Numbered from the stretch's first letter, positions 43,214 to 51,187 are shown. The stretch is 58,504 nucleotides of DNA from Planctomycetaceae bacterium (GCA_005778405.1 SXOA01000103.1:1-58504); one strand, 5' to 3'. The notes: generated by a model from the sequence alone, not told the origin. Made by a program: numbers and translations.

Positions 43214-44254
43214 ATGACCATTGTAGCTTCCCCTGGCAATCCTGTCCGCGCCGGTAACGGCTCGGTGGTGAAAAGGGATGCTGCTTGGCGAGAATCCTTG
43301 AAGCGGGCGATCCGTAGCGAGGCGCAACTCCTTGAAGAGCTTGAACTTCCGGCCGAACTCCTCGGCCCGGCCAAGCTGGCGTCCTCCTCCTTTCCCCTCT
43401 TTGTGCCGCGCGAATATGTGGCTCGGATAAAGAAAGGGGACCCTCACGACCCTCTCCTACTGCAGGTCCTGCCTCTGGGGGCGGAACTGGAGTCTCCAGC
43501 TGGTTTCATCACTGACCCCGTGGGGGATCTGGCGGCGGAAAAGACTGCGGGTCTGCTCAAGAAGTACGACCGTCGGGCGCTCCTCATCACAACGGGGGCC
43601 TGCGCCGTCCACTGCCGCTATTGCTTCCGCCGGCACTTCCCTTATTCGGAAGGTCCGCGGTCGGTGGAGGAGTGGGAGCCGGCACTCGACATCATTCGCG
43701 GTGACGAGAGTTTGGATGAGGTGATTCTGTCTGGCGGCGACCCTCTGACATTAGTCGACGACCATCTCGCGGAACTTGCACAGCGCCTGGCGGTCATTCC
43801 ACATCTCAAGCGGCTCCGCGTTCACACGCGGCTTCCGATCATGATTCCACAACGGGTGAACCAGGAGTTGTTGAGTTGGCTTTGCGGAACTCGCCTCGCG
43901 CCGATTATGGTGGTGCATGCCAACCATGCTCAGGAGATCGACAACGCGGTTGCGAAGTCGCTGGCACGATTAGTCGACGCTGGCATTCCCGTTCTCAACC
44001 AGTCGGTTCTACTCCGCGGCATCAACGACACAGCCGCCGCTTTGATGGATTTATCTCGCCGGTTAGTGGACCTTCGCGTGATGCCGTATTACTTGCACCA
44101 GCTTGACCGGGTGCAAGGAGCGGCACATTTCGAAGTCCCCGTTTGCCAGGGGCTGGAGCTAGTCGAGGAGATGCGGCAGCACCTGCCGGGCTATGCGGTG
44201 CCGAGATATGTGCAGGAGGTCGCGGGAGATTTACATAAGCGGGTTTTAGCGTGA
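43214..44254 (+). CDS. epmB: EF-P beta-lysylation protein EpmB (lysine 2,3-aminomutase-like radical SAM enzyme)
   Basis: A 346-residue radical SAM enzyme. The cluster-binding cysteines are C130, C134 and C137 in GACAVHCRYCFRRHFPY, and the family's aminomutase signature ILSGGDPLTLVDDHLAELA follows. EpmB converts alpha-lysine to beta-lysine for transfer to EF-P. ATG 43214 has a GG-rich upstream site. It is divergent from efp with 137 bp between, the strongest functional link in this part of the window. It ends 5 bp before the converging DapA-like gene. Confidence 0.9.
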   Translation: MTIVASPGNPVRAGNGSVVKRDAAWRESLKRAIRSEAQLLEELELPAELLGPAKLASSSFPLFVPREYVARIKKGDPHDPLLLQVLPLGAELESPAGFITDPVGDLAAEKTAGLLKKYDRRALLITTGACAVHCRYCFRRHFPYSEGPRSVEEWEPALDIIRGDESLDEVILSGGDPLTLVDDHLAELAQRLAVIPHLKRLRVHTRLPIMIPQRVNQELLSWLCGTRLAPIMVVHANHAQEIDNAVAKSLARLVDAGIPVLNQSVLLRGINDTAAALMDLSRRLVDLRVMPYYLHQLDRVQGAAHFEVPVCQGLELVEEMRQHLPGYAVPRYVQEVAGDLHKRVLA

Positions 44255-44259
44255 AAGGG

Positions 44260-45183
44260 TCAAATCGCCAGCTTCCCTTCCTGCGCCAAGATCGGCTCCA
44301 CCAGCGCCTCAATCTCCCGCTGCTCGTTCGCCGTAATCGGCCGCTGCGGCAGCCGGGCGGGGCCGAAGTCGCGGCCGGTCGCTTTCATGGCCGCTTTGAG
44401 CATGCTGATGTTGAAGGAGTCGCCGGCTCGGGCCCGGTAGTCCTCAATAGGGCGCAAGATACTCAGCAGGCGCGTCGCTTCAGCATAATCGCTTCGCACC
44501 AGCGCCCCATGCATCGCCAGCGTCAGCCGTGGGCACAGATTGCCGGCTCCCGAGGTGTAGCCGACGGCTCCCGCGAGATGAAAGTAAGCCGCGTACCGCT
44601 CCGCGATTCCGCAGGAGACGATGGCCGCATCGCCGACCGCCTTGATCAGCTTCGCGGCGGCATCCAGATTGTTCTCGCCGTACTTCACGCCGGCGAGCTT
44701 GCCCGATTTGCACAGCTCCAGCAGCAACGCATCGCTCGGTGCCGGCCCTTTTTTATAGGCCAGCATTGGCAGCGGCAGTTCTTTGGCCAGGGCCAGCAGA
44801 TAATCACGAACTCCCTCATCACACAAATACGGATGCACCGGCGGCATCACCAGCAAGCCATCGGCTTCGTTCTCGATCGCTCCGCGGCCAATCTCCAGCG
44901 CGTGAGCGAGGCCAAAGCCTACCGGCGCGATGACCACCGCATCCGGTCCCACGCCGGCCTTCGTCGCCTCCACGCACTGCACCACTTCTTTGGCGGACAG
45001 GGAATGAAACTCTCCCGTCCCCGCCGCCGGCAGGAAGACCCGGATGCCCGCGTCGTACAAATCCCGAGTAAACATCGTCAGCCGCTCGTACTCCACCCGC
45101 TTGCCGTCCTGGGACATCGGCGTGAGAGGGACGAGCTGCACGGTCGCCATCGTGCGAGCACTGATTCGGGCAGTCGTGTTCAT
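44260..45183 (-). CDS. DapA-family aldolase/dehydratase (DHDPS/NAL superfamily)
   Basis: A 307-residue class I aldolase-like TIM barrel. The Schiff-base lysine is in LAGVKYGENNLDAA. The usual Tyr motif is LPMLAYKKGPAP instead of YNVP-type. The N-terminal GTGEFHSLSAKEVVQCVEA resembles the GTTGE-type loop. Related enzymes include dihydrodipicolinate synthase, N-acetylneuraminate lyase, and 5-dehydro-4-deoxyglucarate dehydratase; the loop changes argue against a simple DapA. With an enolase-superfamily gene 1.7 kb away it may act in sugar-acid breakdown. Substrate unknown. Confidence 0.8.
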   Translation of the reverse strand: MNTTARISARTMATVQLVPLTPMSQDGKRVEYERLTMFTRDLYDAGIRVFLPAAGTGEFHSLSAKEVVQCVEATKAGVGPDAVVIAPVGFGLAHALEIGRGAIENEADGLLVMPPVHPYLCDEGVRDYLLALAKELPLPMLAYKKGPAPSDALLLELCKSGKLAGVKYGENNLDAAAKLIKAVGDAAIVSCGIAERYAAYFHLAGAVGYTSGAGNLCPRLTLAMHGALVRSDYAEATRLLSILRPIEDYRARAGDSFNISMLKAAMKATGRDFGPARLPQRPITANEQREIEALVEPILAQEGKLAI

Positions 45184-45185
45184 TA

Positions 45186-46187
45186 CTATTGGGCGCTCAC
45201 TCTGCCGTCCTCACGGTGCCCCTGCCGGTTGAAGGAGTTCCGGTCGATGGTGAAGGGGATAAACTTCACGGATGCGTCCGCGTAGCAAACATTGAGGCCG
45301 TTGGGATGGGCGGAGCCGAAATGGTAGCCGATGTCCCCCACGGTGCCAGTGTTCTGATCGATCTGGGCCGTTTTGTCCGAACCCAGAGGTGCTGATGTAA
45401 GCCTCAGGATGTCGGGGTCCCAGCCATCGGTCCAGCCGCGGTCATCGTGCCAGGCGCCGGAGTCGTATTGGGCCGGGATGAGGCGCTTTTCGCCGAGCAT
45501 GATCGTATTGCTGGTGCCATCCTTGATTCCGCCGATGCTGATTGGGGGGTCGGAGCCAACGTCCCGCTGTGTCCTCCAATTCCAATTGGTCCGGACGATG
45601 ACGCCGAAATACATCCGGTTCTGGGAAGAGGCGATATCGTGAGCGTTGCCCCCTTTGAAAAAGGAATTGAACTGCAACGATGACGTGTTATCCAGACGCA
45701 GGTTGTCGGACGGAGTAGCCGCGGCATAGTCCATGAGGATTCGCTGCTGCTGCTTGGCATTTTTCCGCCGGGACGGGCAGAAATAGTTTTCCTTGGCGGT
45801 TCGTTCGATGTTTGTCTGGGTCTGCACGTTTGTCCCGGCCCGCTGGCCGTGAACAGTGCTCCCCTCCATGTAGGGCAAGACCTGAAAGGCCCAACCCATG
45901 CCTTGCTTTTCTGGACCATTCAACTCGCCGTAGGTGGACATGTAGTTGTAGACAAGGGGCCACGGCATGTCTCCGCCCGTCGGGAGCACGCGCAGGGCAT
46001 CGTGGTGGTTGTGGATGCCGATTCCAATTTGCCGCAGGTTGTTGGCGCACTGCATGCGGCGAGCGGCTTCCCTCGCGAACTGAACCGCCGGCAAAAGCAG
46101 CGCCACGAGAACGCCAATGATGGCAATGACCACGAGCAATTCGACGAGCGTAAAGGCCCGCCTGAGACCTGAATGAGATGGTTTCAT
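45186..46187 (-). CDS. DUF1559 family protein with type IV pilin-like N-terminus
   Basis: A 333-residue planctomycete pseudopilin-like protein. The N-terminus [20 protein letters not shown], with [16 protein letters not shown] after it, is the prepilin methylation and helix signal, processed by a prepilin peptidase. The DUF1559 region follows ([17 protein letters not shown]) and the C-terminal H-x-G part [15 protein letters not shown] is typical of the family. ATG 46187 gives this N-terminus directly. The role is unknown, probably in secretion or surface assembly. The small lipoprotein upstream is its common partner in planctomycetes. Confidence 0.92.
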   Translation of the reverse strand: MKPSHSGLRRAFTLVELLVVIAIIGVLVALLLPAVQFAREAARRMQCANNLRQIGIGIHNHHDALRVLPTGGDMPWPLVYNYMSTYGELNGPEKQGMGWAFQVLPYMEGSTVHGQRAGTNVQTQTNIERTAKENYFCPSRRKNAKQQQRILMDYAAATPSDNLRLDNTSSLQFNSFFKGGNAHDIASSQNRMYFGVIVRTNWNWRTQRDVGSDPPISIGGIKDGTSNTIMLGEKRLIPAQYDSGAWHDDRGWTDGWDPDILRLTSAPLGSDKTAQIDQNTGTVGDIGYHFGSAHPNGLNVCYADASVKFIPFTIDRNSFNRQGHREDGRVSAQ

Positions 46188-46330
46188 GAATATTCCCTCA
46201 AGTGGATTCGCACGCGCCTGGGTCCCAGATGTGGAACGATCAAGCGCCATGTGCATCGCGTTGTAAAACTTCAAATCAAATTCAAAACCTCTTCCCGGAC
46301 ACGACTGGCGTGTGTCTGGGTGCCCCTCCC

Positions 46331-46777
46331 CTACGGGCTGGGAGCCATCATCGTCTGGAACCGCTCGGCATCCACTTCCTCTACGGCACCCATGTTGCTG
46401 GCGACAAAGCGCTTCCCTGCCACGCCCTCCTGCTCATAAGCCACCACAGGCGCGCCCGCGGGACCTTGCCCCGAAACCGGCCCGTAGATCACGACATATG
46501 GTTTCTTGTCTCGACTGGAAATGAAAATGGCGTCGATGTCGGTGAAGTTAAAAGTATCTTTCAGCTGCTCTGCGTTCTGCGGCTCTTTCAGATATGCCTT
46601 GAACTCGGCCTCATCCTTGGGTGGCTGACCCTGATGCTGGGCAACATAACGGCCGTAGAAAATGGCGAGCGGCTTAAGACCCGAATCCTCTTGCGCGCGA
46701 TTTGGCTCTCCGATGCTGCCGCAGCCCCAACAGGCGACGACCAGGCCCAATGCCAGCAAACGCCGCCGGCGCAGCAT
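46331..46777 (-). CDS. small lipoprotein, typical DUF1559 partner
   Basis: A 148-residue protein. ATG 46777 gives a short signal [16 protein letters not shown] with Cys16 as the probable lipidation site, then WGCGS. An upstream GTG (46792) is less likely. The mature part is acidic and beta-rich ([20 protein letters not shown]). Proteins of this size and pattern commonly precede DUF1559 genes in planctomycetes. Function unknown. It is separated by 143 bp from the DUF1559 gene. Confidence 0.75.
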   Translation of the reverse strand: MLRRRRLLALGLVVACWGCGSIGEPNRAQEDSGLKPLAIFYGRYVAQHQGQPPKDEAEFKAYLKEPQNAEQLKDTFNFTDIDAIFISSRDKKPYVVIYGPVSGQGPAGAPVVAYEQEGVAGKRFVASNMGAVEEVDAERFQTMMAPSP

Positions 46778-46926
46778 AAACTTGTTCCCCACGCGAACCC
46801 CCCTAAGATTCCCGGTAGCCGATGATTGTGATTACAGCCAAACAACGCCAGGAAAGTGAGAATAGACCATTGTTCGGAAAAAAACTAGATAATTAGCAAA
46901 AAAAACGACTTGAGTGCTAAGCCTGG

Positions 46927-48039
46927 TTACGACTGATACCTCTCCAGCTGGGCTTCATCCAGTTCTACCCCGAGTCCCGGTCCACTGGGCACCTTCGCCA
47001 CGGCTGGGCCGAGCGAAAGCGGTTCGGTCAGCAGGTCGGCTTCATGATAGAGCGGGCCGATGAGGTCGGCGGGGCACAGCTCGCTATCGACTTCCGGCAG
47101 GGCAGCGGCAACATGGAGCATGGCTGCCGTTCCGATGCCGAGTTCCAGGTTGCTGCCGATGGCGCACTTGAGTCCGGCGGCCCGCGCGACGTGAGCGATT
47201 TCCACGGTCCCTGCGATGCCGCCGTGCTTGCCGGGATAGATGCTCAGGATGTCGCAGGCCCGCGCGGTGGTCAGTTGCCAGGCGTCGTTGAGCGTGAAGA
47301 CGCTTTCATCCGCCATGATGGGAATCGTCGTATCGCGGCGGACCTCCGCCATCGCGGAAGGATCATCGGGCGGAATCGGCTGCTCGGCGACGGTCACGCC
47401 CAGGTCCGCCAGCTTCCGTAGCGTCTGTTTCGCCGTCGTCACCGTCCAGCCGCAGTTGGAGTCGATCGTAATGGGAAAACTCGGCCCGACCAGTTCGCGC
47501 ACCGCTCGCACTCGGGCAACGTCCTCCTCGGGAATCAAGCCGGTCTTCACCTTGATGCAGGTCACCCCCCATTCCAAAAACTGCTGGGCCAGGCTGCGGA
47601 CGCGGGGAATGTCAAAAGCCCCCACCACCATCTTGATGCGGGCCGAATCCCGCACCTTTCCACCAAGCAGTTGATACACCGGCATCCCAGCCGCCTTGCC
47701 GGCGATGTCCCAAAGGGCCATTTCGATGCCGGCTTTGGTGAACGGGTTGAGCTTGGCGGCCACATCCATCGCCTGCCTCGCTCGGGTGATCTCCAGCGGA
47801 TTCGCGCCCGCCAGGGCCGGCCCCAAAATTGTCTCGATCAGACTGACGCAGCTCTGGCTGGTCTCTCCCGTCCAGCGGACAGCAACGGTCGCCTCTCCCA
47901 GGCCAACCAGCCCCTCATCCGTATGCACCCGGATGATCACGATCTCAGTAACGACATGCTCCCCATGAGCCGTCTTGGTGCTCATCCCCTTCTTCAGCGG
48001 GACGCGGACCGGAATCGTTTCAATACGGGTAATTTTCAT
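46927..48039 (-). CDS. mandelate racemase / muconate lactonizing enzyme family protein (enolase superfamily)
   Basis: A 370-residue (beta/alpha)7-beta-barrel enzyme. Catalytic bases: the KxK pair in CIKVKTGLIP and a Lys in YPGKHGG. Metal ligands: D in ITIDSNCGW, E in VAEQPIPPDD and D in MADESVF. This pattern is that of the MLE subgroup, which includes cycloisomerases, dipeptide epimerases and OSBS. The substrate cannot be read here. ATG 48039 begins MKITRIETIPVRVP. A REP arm lies 13 bp upstream of the start, in the expected 5' leader. Confidence 0.9.
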   Translation of the reverse strand: MKITRIETIPVRVPLKKGMSTKTAHGEHVVTEIVIIRVHTDEGLVGLGEATVAVRWTGETSQSCVSLIETILGPALAGANPLEITRARQAMDVAAKLNPFTKAGIEMALWDIAGKAAGMPVYQLLGGKVRDSARIKMVVGAFDIPRVRSLAQQFLEWGVTCIKVKTGLIPEEDVARVRAVRELVGPSFPITIDSNCGWTVTTAKQTLRKLADLGVTVAEQPIPPDDPSAMAEVRRDTTIPIMADESVFTLNDAWQLTTARACDILSIYPGKHGGIAGTVEIAHVARAAGLKCAIGSNLELGIGTAAMLHVAAALPEVDSELCPADLIGPLYHEADLLTEPLSLGPAVAKVPSGPGLGVELDEAQLERYQS

Positions 48040-48052
48040 GATTCGTAAAATC

Positions 48053-48089
48053 GTAGGGTGCATGAAGCGCAGCGCAATGCACGCGTAAT
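48053..48089. repeat. single REP arm in the 5' leader of the MLE-family gene
   Basis: The sequence starts GTAGGGTGCATGAAGCGCAG and continues CGCAATGCACGCGTAAT. GTGCAT and ATGCAC pair around a 13-base loop. It matches the left arm of the 49562 unit exactly. It sits between the transcript leader and the MLE start on the minus strand. Confidence 0.85.
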
Positions 48090-48099
48090 TTGTTTCTGA

Positions 48100-48204
48100 T
48101 CATCGATTCGAAGATTGTACCGAATACAACCCCGATTTCCTGACCCCGCTGGAGCGAGGAACCACTGGGAGAGCCGAGCACTGCAATAGGTCGGTTTGAT
48201 ACAT
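48100..48204 (-). pseudogene. short IS-like remnant with strong ribosome site
   Basis: An ATG at 48204 follows CAGGAGGTCCCAAAA, almost the same leader as the IS3 orfA remnant at 3086. It opens a 34-codon frame starting MYQTDLLQC. This could be the 5' end of an IS5-type transposase gene (those often start MYxTDLTDAxW), but the rest does not match. Very weak support. Confidence 0.25.
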
Positions 48205-48671
48205 GTTTTGGGACCTCCTGTTTCGCGCCCGGCGACTTGCCGCAACTCGTGGCGATGCATGGCTTTAACGTGGATTATCTTGATTCATTTTGGTCAAAAT
48301 GTCGCTTGTTTTGATTCACAACTGCGTAAGTGTAAGTGCGTAAGTATTGTATTTCGTTGACTTTGCGTCACGGGCCGGCCCTGTATCACTCCCATTGAAT
48401 CACCAACTTATAAGCTCTTTTTCGATTCACTCACCAGCCTGCCGCTCGTTCCAAGTCTTTGCCAATCCAAGGTTTGCGAGCTCCGGCCGGGCTGATTCAC
48501 CGAAAAGCTCCATAAGCGGCGATAAGCCCCCCGCGCCAAGCCTGCTCGCAAATGGAGCCCCGCTGCTTACGAACAACAATCCGCGCGCAGCGAGCCCCAG
48601 AGACTAGATGCGCGAAACGACTCATTTGTTCACTATTTTCAAAAGAATTTTTTTCGCTTGGCGCGGCAACT
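48205..48671. other. AT-richer intergenic stretch without recognised gene
   Basis: About 470 bp between the IS-like remnant and the first REP pair. It contains several ATTCA/TGATTCA elements (for example at 48275-48282, 48314-48318 and 48394-48400) and no convincing coding sequence. Nothing else could be named. Confidence 0.4.
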
Positions 48672-48783
48672 GTAGGGTGCATGGAGCGCAGCGCAATGCA
48701 CGCGTAATACGGACGGCTATAGGAGTGCGCGCTTTAGGCGGAACGAACCACGCGTGCACTGCGCTCGGCTTCATGCACCCTAC
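48672..48783. repeat. inverted REP pair (BIME-like unit)
   Basis: The left arm starts with GTAG at 48672 (GTAGGGTGCATGGAGCGCAG) and the right arm ends with CTAC at 48783 (CTTCATGCACCCTAC). The two arms are near-perfect inverted repeats of about 35 bases and flank a 40-base spacer resembling that of the 49562 unit (ACGGxCxGC(C)ATAGGAGTGC). The right arm has CTCGG in place of the CGCTGC-type loop. Confidence 0.9.
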
Positions 48784-48970
48784 TCCGGCCCTTCAAGAAA
48801 AGTCGGCCGCCAGTCCTCTGGCGAGCCCCGAGAGTTCGGTTTCCATGCGAGAAGACATGGAGCGGTGAAAGAACGTCGCATCGGACGCTCGGGACAAGGC
48901 ATTTTGGCGCGATGATTTTTGGCCTGGAATGTTGATTGGCCTGTCACCTCCACTCTGCTGGAGTATTGAT

Positions 48971-48999
48971 TTGACCCGTCCATTGGTGCTCGGTATGAT
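48971..48999 (+). promoter_or_regulatory. sigma-70-type promoter of the 49035 gene
   Basis: TTGACC (48971-48976) and TATGAT (48994-48999) are 17 bases apart and each matches 5 of 6 consensus positions. The expected transcript would begin near 49006, leaving about 29 bases of leader before the ATG at 49035. It is the best promoter in the window. Confidence 0.7.
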
Positions 49000-49034
49000 A
49001 CGAACGGTTTTTTGGAATAGACATAATTTGGAAC

Positions 49035-49382
49035 ATGGACCCACAGTTCAAAAACCCGTCGACGCTTGGTCACTACACGCGCCATTTGAATCAATGGCAC
49101 GAAGGGGGATGGCTATTCATTCGAGATGATTCGAAGGTTGCTCTTGATACCCACTGCGTCCAGCAGGCTTGGGACGCTAAAGACCTCAGTCCCGAAGAGC
49201 AGGAGGAATTTGATCGGCGCATCCCTGAGTTGGGATACCGCCACTTTCTGGAATGGGGGCAACTATCCGATATCGTTGGCAACCACGAAGATCAGAAGCC
49301 CGATTTCACCGATTCAGATTTGGAGAAAGCGATCCTCTTTTACTGGCAGCGAGATGCGTTCATTGATCTCGCCGTTGGCTGA
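49035..49382 (+). CDS. hypothetical acidic small protein
   Basis: A 115-residue soluble protein starting MDPQFKNPSTLGHYTRHLNQ, with many acidic residues (DAKDLSPEEQEEFDRRIPEL) and aromatic clusters, ending LFYWQRDAFIDLAVG. Composition is AT-richer than its neighbours. A strong promoter at 48971-48999 supports expression. I do not recognise a named family with certainty. The pattern WLFI...DTHC...DIVGN...LFYWQRDAFI suggests a small conserved domain. It is flanked by REP elements. Confidence 0.65.
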   Translation: MDPQFKNPSTLGHYTRHLNQWHEGGWLFIRDDSKVALDTHCVQQAWDAKDLSPEEQEEFDRRIPELGYRHFLEWGQLSDIVGNHEDQKPDFTDSDLEKAILFYWQRDAFIDLAVG

Positions 49383-49411
49383 TAACCAAGCCATATAGTG
49401 CCGCCCATAGT

Positions 49412-49556
49412 TCACGCATACTCCGGCAGCGCCCGTTTCCAATTCTCGTAAATGATATTGTGGATCATCTCGTCGGGGACTTTCGGAAAGTTGGTCCCGG
49501 CGACGATGTTGTTCACTTTCCACTGGCCGGCGATGACTTGCTGCGGCGTGGCGGAG
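49412..49556 (-). pseudogene. detached 3' end of an amidohydrolase gene (duplicate of the 50288 gene)
   Basis: The last 45 codons (ATPQQVIAGQWKVNNIVAGT onwards to LPEYA and a TGA stop) match the 3' end of the amidohydrolase gene at 50288. 134 aligned bases (49422-49555 versus 50301-50434) show 9 differences, no gaps, and all 9 are synonymous third-codon changes. The protein sequence is identical over that stretch. Upstream it breaks off at 49556, and the REP unit begins at 49562. No ribosome site or start is present, so it is not expressed as a gene by itself. Confidence 0.85.
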
Positions 49557-49561
49557 TAGGT

Positions 49562-49674
49562 GTAGGGTGCATGAAGCGCAGCGCAATGCACGCGTAATAC
49601 GGCCAGCCATAGGAGTGCTTCGCTCGGGGCAGAACGAACCACGCGTGCATGGCGCTGCGCTTCATGCACCCTAC
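49562..49674. repeat. inverted REP pair (BIME-like unit) next to RAYT
   Basis: The left arm begins GTAG at 49562 (GTAGGGTGCATGAAGCGCAG) and the right arm ends CTAC at 49674 (GCTTCATGCACCCTAC). Arms of about 35 bases are inverted copies with a spacer of about 40 bases. The unit ends 9 bp before the transposase gene's stop side and begins 6 bp after the truncated amidohydrolase copy. Confidence 0.9.
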
Positions 49675-49683
49675 TCCGTCACG

Positions 49684-50232
49684 TTACTCCAGGTCTAATC
49701 CCGCGATGGATGCCGGTTCCGACCGACCCCAATCGATCTCATATTCGCCCGCTGCCACGAATCGCAAAAAGGTGCTCTGCGGCCAGTCTCGCGGGCGCAG
49801 CACATAGCCGTGCTTCACGGGGTTGTAGTGGATGTAGTCGCAGACTTGTATCAGATATTCCTGGTCGTCAATCGTGTTTTCTCGAAAGCGTTTTTGCCAG
49901 ATTCCCCGGTTTCCTCTCCGCTCCTGCGCCAGGGTGACTCGCTCTTCGTGGCCGCCACTGGCCAGCCAACGATCGGTAAAGCGGGCCTTGATCCGCTTCC
50001 AGCGAGTGGAGTAATCGCTGTCGCCGGCGGGGAGAGTCCAGACCGCGTGAAGATGGTCCGGCAGCAAAACTGTCGCGACGACCTGGAATGGGGACTCCGT
50101 TTGTACTTCACGCATGACCTCGCCGAGCAACTGTCGTGCTGCATCTGACTGGAAGTAGGGATACCGATGATACGTGACCACCGTAATGAAATAAGTCCCT
50201 CCGGGAACGTACCAGCGGCGATAGTGGGACAT
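49684..50232 (-). CDS. REP-associated tyrosine transposase (RAYT, IS200-like Y1 family)
   Basis: A 182-residue single-domain Y1 transposase. The HUH motif is in LPDHLHAVWTLP (H60 and H62), the nucleophilic tyrosine is probably Y136 in YIHYNPVKHG, and the RAYT signature IWQKRFRENTIDD precedes it. RAYTs cut and join single-stranded REP DNA beginning with GTAG. The ATG at 50232 (MSHYRRWYVPGG) was chosen; a longer frame runs upstream into the REP. It has a REP arm 26 bp upstream and a REP pair 10 bp downstream, the standard layout. Confidence 0.93.
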   Translation of the reverse strand: MSHYRRWYVPGGTYFITVVTYHRYPYFQSDAARQLLGEVMREVQTESPFQVVATVLLPDHLHAVWTLPAGDSDYSTRWKRIKARFTDRWLASGGHEERVTLAQERRGNRGIWQKRFRENTIDDQEYLIQVCDYIHYNPVKHGYVLRPRDWPQSTFLRFVAAGEYEIDWGRSEPASIAGLDLE

Positions 50233-50257
50233 GGGTTTCCCCTCGGCGGTATCTATC

Positions 50258-50291
50258 ACGCGTGCATTTCGCTGCGCTTCATGCACCCTAC
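50258..50291. repeat. single REP arm at the 3' end of the amidohydrolase gene
   Basis: ACGCGTGCATTTCGCTGCGC followed by TTCATGCACCCTAC ends in CTAC at 50291; on the minus strand this reads GTAGGGTGCATGAAGC. The TAG of GTAG (plus-strand CTA at 50288-50290) is the stop codon of the amidohydrolase gene. Confidence 0.9.
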
Positions 50292-51187
50292 GGGAGATAT
50301 TCCGGCAGCGCCCGTTTCCAGTTTTCGTAGATGATGTTGTGGATCATCTCATCGGGGACTTTGGGGAAATTGGTGCCGGCGACGATGTTGTTCACTTTCC
50401 ACTGGCCGGCGATGACTTGCTGCGGCGTGGCGGAGGGGAAGTCGGAGCCGAAGAGGAGCTTGTGCTCGACGCCGTATTCGATGGCGGTCATGAAGGCTTG
50501 CCAGTGCCGCCAGGGGCGGTAGTGGAGGGCGGAAATGTTGGCGTAGAGATTGGGGTGCTTGCGGATCAGGACGATGCATTCGGTTTCCCACGGATGCCCC
50601 ATGTGGGCGATGATGATCCGGAGGTCGGGGCAGGCGATGGCGATGTCTTCCAGAAGGATGGGATTGGCGTGTTTCAGCGGCCCCGGGCGGACGAAGCTGG
50701 TCCCCTGATGGATGTTGACCGGAATGCCGAGCTGCTCCGCCTTCTTAAACAGGCCGATGTGCCGCGGATCCTGCGGATCCCAGTTCTGGTAGATGGGAGA
50801 AACCTTCAGCCCACGAAAGCCGAGGTCGTTGACGTAGTACGCGAGTTTCCGCACGCAGTCGGGGTCGCCCGGATCGACCGAGCACCAGCCGACGAAACGC
50901 CCTCCTTGTTCCTTCACGAACTTTGCAATCAATTCTTGATCGGCCCGGATGCCGCAGAACGGAGCCTGAATCCCAAAGACGATGACCTTGTCACAGTCCT
51001 TCGTCGCGGCCAGGAGCGCATCGGGGCGGGAATCGAAGGCGTTGTTTTGGCTCGCAGTTGCTCCGGCGAAGTAGACGTCGGGCGAAAGCTTCATCTTGGC
51101 CTTCTTGGCCTCCCAGGCGTATTGCACGAATTCATCCGAGAGGTGCTCGGGATACCACATCAGGTTGGTGTGTGTGTCGAAAAGCAT
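50288..51187 (-). CDS. amidohydrolase 2-family TIM-barrel protein, 3' end replaced by REP
   Basis: A 299-residue metal-dependent hydrolase or decarboxylase of the ACMSD-like amidohydrolase family. It starts MLFDTHTNLMWYPEHLSDEF; the expected HxH metal motif is HTN. Other ligand positions are kept: VNIHQGTS, IIIAHMGHPW and LLFGSDFPSA. The last residues are LPEYLP, then the stop TAG lies in the REP; the related fragment at 49412 ends LPEYA and TGA. It is divergent from the MFS gene with only 47 bp between starts. Confidence 0.85.
   Translation of the reverse strand: MLFDTHTNLMWYPEHLSDEFVQYAWEAKKAKMKLSPDVYFAGATASQNNAFDSRPDALLAATKDCDKVIVFGIQAPFCGIRADQELIAKFVKEQGGRFVGWCSVDPGDPDCVRKLAYYVNDLGFRGLKVSPIYQNWDPQDPRHIGLFKKAEQLGIPVNIHQGTSFVRPGPLKHANPILLEDIAIACPDLRIIIAHMGHPWETECIVLIRKHPNLYANISALHYRPWRHWQAFMTAIEYGVEHKLLFGSDFPSATPQQVIAGQWKVNNIVAGTNFPKVPDEMIHNIIYENWKRALPEYLP

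Larger units (their letters stand above)
49562..50291. mobile_element. RAYT with flanking REPs (candidate mobile unit)
   Basis: A REP pair (49562-49674), the RAYT gene (49684-50232, minus strand) and a single REP arm (50258-50291) follow each other with only small gaps. The flanks are the truncated and the full amidohydrolase copies. Whether the whole segment moved as one unit is inference. No target-site duplication was recognised beyond the large diverged duplication. Confidence 0.6.

Noticed and set aside
48780..49100. Minus-strand open frame over the promoter of the 49035 gene
   Set aside because: No motif, overlaps a good promoter and part of the opposing gene, and lacks a ribosome site.
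49422..50434. Simple target-site duplication by the RAYT element
   Set aside because: RAYTs do not make long duplications, and nine synonymous-only differences do not fit a neutral new duplicate.
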